Assembly: GCA_964349455.1 (NCBI GenBank)
Contig: CAYGGG010000011.1
Span: 1 to 19,248, forward strand
Origin: CSSED10-109M sp964349455
GTDB taxonomy: Bacteria; Bacillota_I; Bacilli_A; RF39; UBA660
Direction: 5' to 3'
DNA: 19,248 nt
Positions 16,701 through 19,248 of this stretch are shown here, piece after piece. The position numbers and the translations under genes are program-made. The notes under the pieces are model-generated. The model worked only from the letters and a program-made list of their open reading frames with translations, was not told the origin of the DNA and made no database searches. Each line of letters starts with the position of its first letter. The stretch's first letter is position 1.

Positions 16701-18046
16701 TTGGTCATATGACGGTAAGAGCTAATTTCACGATTAATACTTATACTGTTTCATATACCGCAAGTACTGGTGGAAGTGTTAATCCAAGTAGTGAATCAGT
16801 AAATTGGAGTTCAGCTAATATTGGAACAAGTGCAAGTCCAAGTACCGGATATTCGTTTGTTAATTATACAATTACAAGTGGAACTTGTAGTGGAACATTT
16901 AATAATAGTACTGGTATTTGTAGTGATGTAAGAGGAGCAATAACGGTTCAAGCAAATTTCACAATTAATACATACACATTAACCACAAGCGTAACTGGAA
17001 GTGGAACAATAACTCCAAGCGCTGGCGTACATACATATAATCATGGAGCTAATGTCACTGTAACAAATAGTGCAAGTACCGGATATACTTTTACGGGATG
17101 GTCAGGGTCTTGTTCTGGAACAGGCAGTTGTAGTGTCAGTATGACGCAAAATAGAAGTGTTGGGGCCACATTTACCATTAATCAATATACCGTAACATAT
17201 AATGCTAATGGTGGATCGTGTACACCAACCTCAAGAACAGTTAATTATAATACAACATCAGCCGCACCATCATGTTCAAGAAGTGGCTATAATCTAACTG
17301 GTTATACTATTACAAGCGGCAGTTGTGCAGGAACATTTACAGCCTCAACTGGGGCGTGTAGTAATGTTCGGGCAAATATAACAATTAGAGCTGATTGGGT
17401 AGCCTCTTGGAGTTGTGGGCAAACAGTCAGTTGGCAAGGAGTAAACTATGCAACAGTGCAAATTGGCACCCAATGCTGGTTTGCAGAAAATTTACGCGCT
17501 ACACATAATGGTTGTTTATCTAATATATGGAATTCATCATCACCATACAATGCATGTGCTGTTAAGGGAGGAGCTGGATGGGATCAAAATGAAGTGTTGT
17601 ATCAATGGGGTGCTGCGATGAATGGTAGTACAACTGAAGGTGCACAAGGTTTATGTCCAACTGGGTGGCATATCCCAACCGATGCTGAGTACACAACGCT
17701 AACTAATTATGTAAATAGTGTAGTGACTAATAGATGTGGTGGTATTGATAATGGAATTGCTAAATCAATGGCTTCAACAACAAATTGGAACGCCACCACA
17801 AACACATGTGCAGTTGGAAACGACCAAAGCTCGAATAATGCAACGGGGTTTAACCTAAAACCGTCTGGCGCCCGTAATGCTACAGGAGAGCTTAGCAATG
17901 TAGGTAGTCTCGGCTTCTTGTGGACTTCTACTCCTTCATCCGCTGATGCGTTGGACCGTTACTTGTACAGCACTACTGCGACTGTCTATCGCACTACTTA
18001 TTCGCAGGTTTACGGGCACTCGGTTCGTTGTCTTTTGGGACCATAA
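13787..18046 (+). CDS. Giant prepilin-like surface adhesin: InlB-type repeats plus C-terminal FISUMP domain
   Basis: A 1419-aa protein. The N-terminus has a type IV prepilin signal: basic residues 2-10, Gly11 cleavage site, then FTLIELLAVIVILAI with Glu16 (Glu5 of the mature form), and a pilin helix to about residue 50. A small pilin-like region with three cysteines runs to about 145, then an Fn3-like stretch (about 150-215). Residues 219 to about 1205 are thirteen InlB/Flg_new-type beta repeats of mostly 77 aa (YTVSYxAxTGGSV... MTIRANFTIN). The end (about 1206-1419) is a FISUMP domain: GTQCWFAENLR (1227-1237), LCPTGWHIPT (1289-1298) and SVRCL near the C-terminus, a C-type-lectin-like fold in the family as I know it. 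It is likely exported through a type IV pilin-like pathway as a stalked adhesin. No pilus assembly genes are in view. The 3' end has foreign composition (separate entry). The architecture is seen; adhesion is inference. Confidence 0.9.
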   Translation: MKKKFYFRKKGFTLIELLAVIVILAIILLVAFPIVLNVISEARKGAFESSAYGLSKTSENECMANLVKGDSKVMEITFEGGIITSEDMISFSGRAPEDGVIIINQNCKVQMAVTDGYWCVQKAFNNKEVTVTRLSDMESDCEITDFAGLIEWTLQEDGNLSALLPEVTGPNVEYSKDGISWQESNLFEDLEANTTYTFRIRIDGVETDELISVASPNVYTIIYQAGTGGSVDPLSKYGLEEGTVTGPDATENEGYDFTNFTIVEGAGNGDLNLSNGNISNLAGDMTIQANFTIRQYTVNYQSNQGATFDPNYRTVNHGSDATTPSVEIEEGYSFSHYTVISGIGNGELNTETGNVTNVTGNMVIEASFTLNEYTVSYTAGTGGSVNTASRVVSHGGTSDAPGHSANTGYSFADFEITSGSGNGNLNTSTGAVTNVIGHMTVRANFTINSYTVSYTSSTGGSVNPSSESVNWSSANTGTSASPSVGYSFTNYTLESGNCNGTFSNSTGICSDVRGAITVRANFTINQYTVSYNANGGSCSPTSRTINHGGSADGPACSRTGYTLSNYSIISGSCASGWNSGTGYCGSVTTNITIQANWTINQYTITYQAGTGGSVSPTSRLVDHGGTSAAVTPTATTGYTFFNFTVTSGAGNGTLNSSTGAVTSVTGAMTIQANFTLNSYTVSYIASTGGSVTVPSRTVSHGGDSAAPGHTANTGYHFVNFERTSGSGGTLNTSTGAVTNVTGNQTIRANFAINSYTVSYTAGTGGSVNPSSESVNWNSANNGTVANPSTGYSFTNYTLESGACNGTFSGATGVCSSVREAITVRANFTINSYTVNYQSNQGASFNPTFRTVTHGGSSTTPTITVDPGYTFSHYTAVSGVGNGDLNTSTGNVTNVIGNMTIEASFTLNEYTISYIASTGGTVSIASRVVTHGGTSAAPGHSANTGYTFSNFEITSGSGNGTLNTSTGAVTNVIGHMTVRANFTINTYTVSYTASTGGSVNPSSESVNWSSANIGTSASPSTGYSFVNYTITSGTCSGTFNNSTGICSDVRGAITVQANFTINTYTLTTSVTGSGTITPSAGVHTYNHGANVTVTNSASTGYTFTGWSGSCSGTGSCSVSMTQNRSVGATFTINQYTVTYNANGGSCTPTSRTVNYNTTSAAPSCSRSGYNLTGYTITSGSCAGTFTASTGACSNVRANITIRADWVASWSCGQTVSWQGVNYATVQIGTQCWFAENLRATHNGCLSNIWNSSSPYNACAVKGGAGWDQNEVLYQWGAAMNGSTTEGAQGLCPTGWHIPTDAEYTTLTNYVNSVVTNRCGGIDNGIAKSMASTTNWNATTNTCAVGNDQSSNNATGFNLKPSGARNATGELSNVGSLGFLWTSTPSSADALDRYLYSTTATVYRTTYSQVYGHSVRCLLGP
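14441..17400 (+). repeat. Thirteen tandem InlB-type repeat units, 231-bp period
   Basis: Units begin at the conserved Tyr-Thr codons at 14441, 14672, 14903, 15134, 15365, 15590, 15821, 16049, 16280, 16511, 16742, 16973 and 17186. Nine of the twelve intervals are exactly 231 bp (77 aa); the others are 225, 228 and 213. By sequence they fall into types in the order D-A-B-C-E-D-B-C-A-B-C-F-E. Type A has QSNQGA, type B has RVVSHGG/APGH, type C has SSESVNW plus a Cys pair, type E has NANGGSC, and type F is the divergent SGTITPSAG form. The A-B-C triplet occurs twice (14672-15364 and 16280-16972, each 693 bp). Confidence 0.9.
17921..18043 (+). other. Candidate DGR variable region (3' end of the FISUMP domain)
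   Basis: From TGG (Trp1379) to the codon before the stop, this 123-bp stretch is about 50% GC and about 16% A by my count, against roughly 30% GC and much more A in the repeats. Only 3 of 41 codons end in A, many end in C or T, and Thr is almost always ACT. That is what adenine-specific mutagenesis of AAT/AAC codons would leave, and the site is the usual one for DGR targets (extreme 3' end of a C-type-lectin-fold domain, ending in SVRC). No template repeat or reverse transcriptase is in the window, so this remains a hypothesis. Horizontal acquisition of the 3' end is the alternative. Confidence 0.45.
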
Positions 18047-18079
18047 TCCGCCGAGTGCAAAGCACGAAGGCTTTAACTT

Positions 18080-18097
18080 TCACTTGCTTGCAAGTGA
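18080..18097. repeat. Hairpin H1 downstream of the FISUMP gene
   Basis: A perfect inverted repeat: 7-bp stem (18080-18086 with 18091-18097) and a 4-nt CTTG loop, 34 nt after the stop codon. Shape and position resemble the short stem-loop found just after DGR variable regions. It has no T-run, so it is not an intrinsic terminator. Confidence 0.7.
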
Positions 18098-18101
18098 CCT
18101 T

Positions 18102-18124
18102 GCACCCCCTTTGAAAGGGGGTGC
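18102..18124. repeat. Hairpin H2, 11-bp GC-rich perfect palindrome
   Basis: An 11-bp arm (18102-18112) is perfectly complementary to 18114-18124 around a single central G; allowing for a loop, about 9-10 bp can pair. Its five C/five G core is unusually GC-rich for this genome. It lies 4 nt after H1. Confidence 0.75.
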
Positions 18125-18183
18125 CAAAACCAAGAAACAGGGAAAAAGAATACAAAACAGGGACCAAAAAAATCAATACCCAA

Positions 18184-18219
18184 CACCTCCCTGGTTGCGA
18201 TTAAGCAGACAGGGAGGTG
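18184..18219. repeat. Hairpin H3, 10-bp stem
   Basis: A perfect 10-bp stem (18184-18193 with 18210-18219) has a 16-nt loop, and pairing continues past a one-base bulge. No T-run follows on the plus strand. With H1 and H2 it makes a GC-rich hairpin cluster of about 140 nt between the FISUMP gene and the terminator. Confidence 0.75.
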
Positions 18220-18264
18220 GTTAAAAAAAGGAATTTTTATGAGTAAATTATATTAATTGCTTAG

Positions 18265-18295
18265 AAAAAGATTAACAATAGGTTAATCTTTTTTT
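18265..18295 (+). terminator. Intrinsic terminator; right copy of the 27-bp direct repeat
   Basis: A 12-bp stem (18265-18276 with 18282-18293) with a 5-nt loop and T-run to 18295. Bases 18269-18295 are identical to 13664-13690, the pgi 3' end plus its terminator. It ends transcription from the FISUMP gene side before the response regulator promoter. Confidence 0.85.
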
Positions 18296-18311
18296 AATTT
18301 TAATATTTAGG

Positions 18312-18320
18312 TGATATTAT
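18312..18320 (+). promoter_or_regulatory. Extended -10 promoter of the response regulator gene
   Basis: TGA followed by TATTAT (18315-18320) lies 22 bp before ATG 18343. There is no good -35 box; the expected place is the terminator T-run. The layout (terminator, extended -10, ~16-nt leader) is the same as at 2034-2098. Confidence 0.45.
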
Positions 18321-18342
18321 TTTTAAAATCTTGGGAGTAGAT

Positions 18343-19035
18343 ATGATTGATTTTGTCGTTTGTGATGATGATAAAAGAATAAGCGAAAAAGTGTCTGATT
18401 TAATTGATCAGGTTATGTTTGATTGGGGTGAATATAAGAAATATTTATTTTTTGATTATGATGATAAATTTTTAGATTTTGTTGAAAAAAGTAATAGTTT
18501 AACAATATATATTTTAGATATTGAAACTAAAACATCTTCAGGAATTGATATTGCTTTTAAGATAAGAGAAAAAGATTATAATAGCGTTATTATTTTTTTG
18601 ACTGCTCATCCTGAAAAAGGAATTGAAGTTTTAAGAAATGAATTTTTAAGTTTAACTTTTATTGTAAAAAGTGAAGATTATCTTGTTAGATTAAAATCAG
18701 CAATTTTAAAAGGTTTAAAAATGTTTGATTGTAAAAAATTATTATCTTTTGAAGCGGGGAAGGTGAGTTTTCGGTTTTTAATTGATGATATCAATTATAT
18801 ATATCGTGATACTTTTTCTAGAAAGTGTGTGGTTGTGACTGATAATACAAAGCTGTTGGTAAGAAAACCGCTTTGTTTTTTTGAAAATAATTTAGATTTT
18901 GTTAAAACTCATCGTGCTTGTTTGGTAAATAAAAATAAGTTAGTTTGTTTTGATAAAAAAAAGCGAAAAATTATTTTTTTGAATGGTGAGGAATTAGATT
19001 TGGTAAGTAGTTTGTGTGGTGATTTAGATGATTAA
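18343..19035 (+). CDS. LytTR-family response regulator (AgrA/ComE-like)
   Basis: A 230-aa DNA-binding response regulator. ATG 18343 is chosen because GGGAG (18333-18337) lies 5 nt upstream; a TTG at 18331 would overlap it. Residues 1 to about 125 are a receiver domain: acidic cluster Asp8-Asp9-Asp10, the phosphoacceptor Asp59 in IYILDIE, FLTAHPE with the conserved Thr near 85, and a Lys near 108. Residues from about 135 to 230 match a LytTR domain: strand-rich, with INYIYRD and FVKTHRACLVNKNKL, the latter corresponding to the family's typical H-R-S-x-x-V-N motif. Family knowledge: such regulators bind paired direct repeats upstream of quorum-sensing, bacteriocin or surface-protein genes after phosphorylation by an HPK10-type kinase. 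The next membrane protein gene overlaps its stop and is the probable kinase. No peptide pheromone gene is visible. Target genes are unknown. Confidence 0.88.
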   Translation: MIDFVVCDDDKRISEKVSDLIDQVMFDWGEYKKYLFFDYDDKFLDFVEKSNSLTIYILDIETKTSSGIDIAFKIREKDYNSVIIFLTAHPEKGIEVLRNEFLSLTFIVKSEDYLVRLKSAILKGLKMFDCKKLLSFEAGKVSFRFLIDDINYIYRDTFSRKCVVVTDNTKLLVRKPLCFFENNLDFVKTHRACLVNKNKLVCFDKKKRKIIFLNGEELDLVSSLCGDLDD

Positions 19036-19248
19036 AAGTTTAATTACTGGTTTTGTTTGTCTTTTTATTGTTTATAAGATATTAGATTTAAAAAAGAGTT
19101 GGTTGTTGGTTTTGATGGGTCTTGGTTTTTCAATTTTGCTTTATTTTTCTTATAATGATAGTTTTTATCGAATTATTGCTAATTATTTAATTTTGATTGT
19201 TGTTTTGTTTCTTTATGCAAAAATAAATATAATTAGGTTATTTTTAGG
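19028..19248 (+). CDS. N-terminal part of a membrane protein, probably the sensor kinase (truncated by window)
   Basis: A reading frame starts at ATG 19028, overlapping the response regulator stop by 8 bp, with GGTGAT (19018-19023) as ribosome binding site. It stays open to the window end (73 codons). The visible part is almost entirely hydrophobic: helices at about residues 2-17, 24-42 and 46-63, separated by short polar loops (LDLKKS, YNDSFYR), then a fourth beginning. The overlap with a LytTR regulator and the polytopic start fit an AgrC/ComD-like histidine kinase with a multi-helix sensor domain. The kinase domain is beyond the edge, so the assignment rests on context. Confidence 0.7.
   Translation, partial: MIKSLITGFVCLFIVYKILDLKKSWLLVLMGLGFSILLYFSYNDSFYRIIANYLILIVVLFLYAKINIIRLFL

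Noticed and set aside
14441..17400. Regularly spaced repeats as a CRISPR array
   Set aside because: The period is 231 bp, the units are coding in one frame and diverge throughout; they are protein repeats.
18125..18183. A-rich stretch after hairpin H2 as the DGR template repeat
   Set aside because: It is A-rich, but I could not align its non-A bases with the C/G/T positions of 17921-18043.
17946..18224. 92-codon plus-strand frame across the FISUMP end and hairpin region
   Set aside because: It overlaps the real gene in another frame, has no ribosome binding site, and its 3' part is made of the palindromes.

Overview
The window comes from a low-GC, compact bacterial genome, most likely a Bacillota/Bacilli lineage (RF39-, Erysipelotrichales- or Acholeplasma-like). 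The basis is roughly 30% GC, strong Shine-Dalgarno sites, Bacillus-type promoters (several with an extended -10), short leaders, and stop codons built into intrinsic terminators. Trp is read from TGG throughout and no gene depends on UGA-Trp, so genetic code 11 fits. The taxonomic placement is inference.

Layout. 1-236: a possible 31-aa membrane micropeptide with its own promoter and terminator. 238-2059: a two-gene unit of envelope/membrane proteins (484-aa anchored extracytoplasmic protein with an Asp/Tyr tail; 89-aa two-helix membrane protein). 2068-3495: a COG2509-type FAD-dependent oxidoreductase, convergent with a phosphomannomutase/phosphoglucomutase on the minus strand (3492-4856). They share one bidirectional terminator that contains both stop codons. 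4874-4914: back-to-back divergent promoters. 4941-13681: a 2528-aa cyclic beta-1,2-glucan synthase-like protein translationally coupled (ATGA overlap) to a short glucose-6-phosphate isomerase. The mutase, glucan synthase and isomerase form a coherent sugar-phosphate/glucan module (Glc-6-P <-> Glc-1-P, glucan polymerisation and trimming by phosphorolysis, Glc-6-P <-> Fru-6-P).

13711-18295 is the accessory part. A near-consensus promoter drives a 1419-aa surface protein: a type IV prepilin N-terminus, an Fn3-like linker, thirteen InlB-type repeats with an almost exact 231-bp period, and a C-terminal FISUMP (Fibrobacter succinogenes major paralogous) domain. The last ~125 bp of this gene and ~180 bp after it depart sharply in composition. 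They are 50% GC in the coding end, adenine is depleted, and only 3 of 41 codons end in A. Three perfect hairpins follow the stop codon. This looks like the variable region and downstream hairpin of a diversity-generating retroelement (DGR) target whose template and reverse transcriptase lie outside the window. The whole unit is bracketed by an exact 27-bp direct repeat, one copy being the 3' end of the isomerase gene, which suggests insertion or duplication at that site.

18312-19248: an AgrA/ComE-like LytTR response regulator overlapping the start of a membrane protein truncated by the window edge, probably its sensor kinase. No tRNA, rRNA, CRISPR array, transposase or reverse transcriptase was found.
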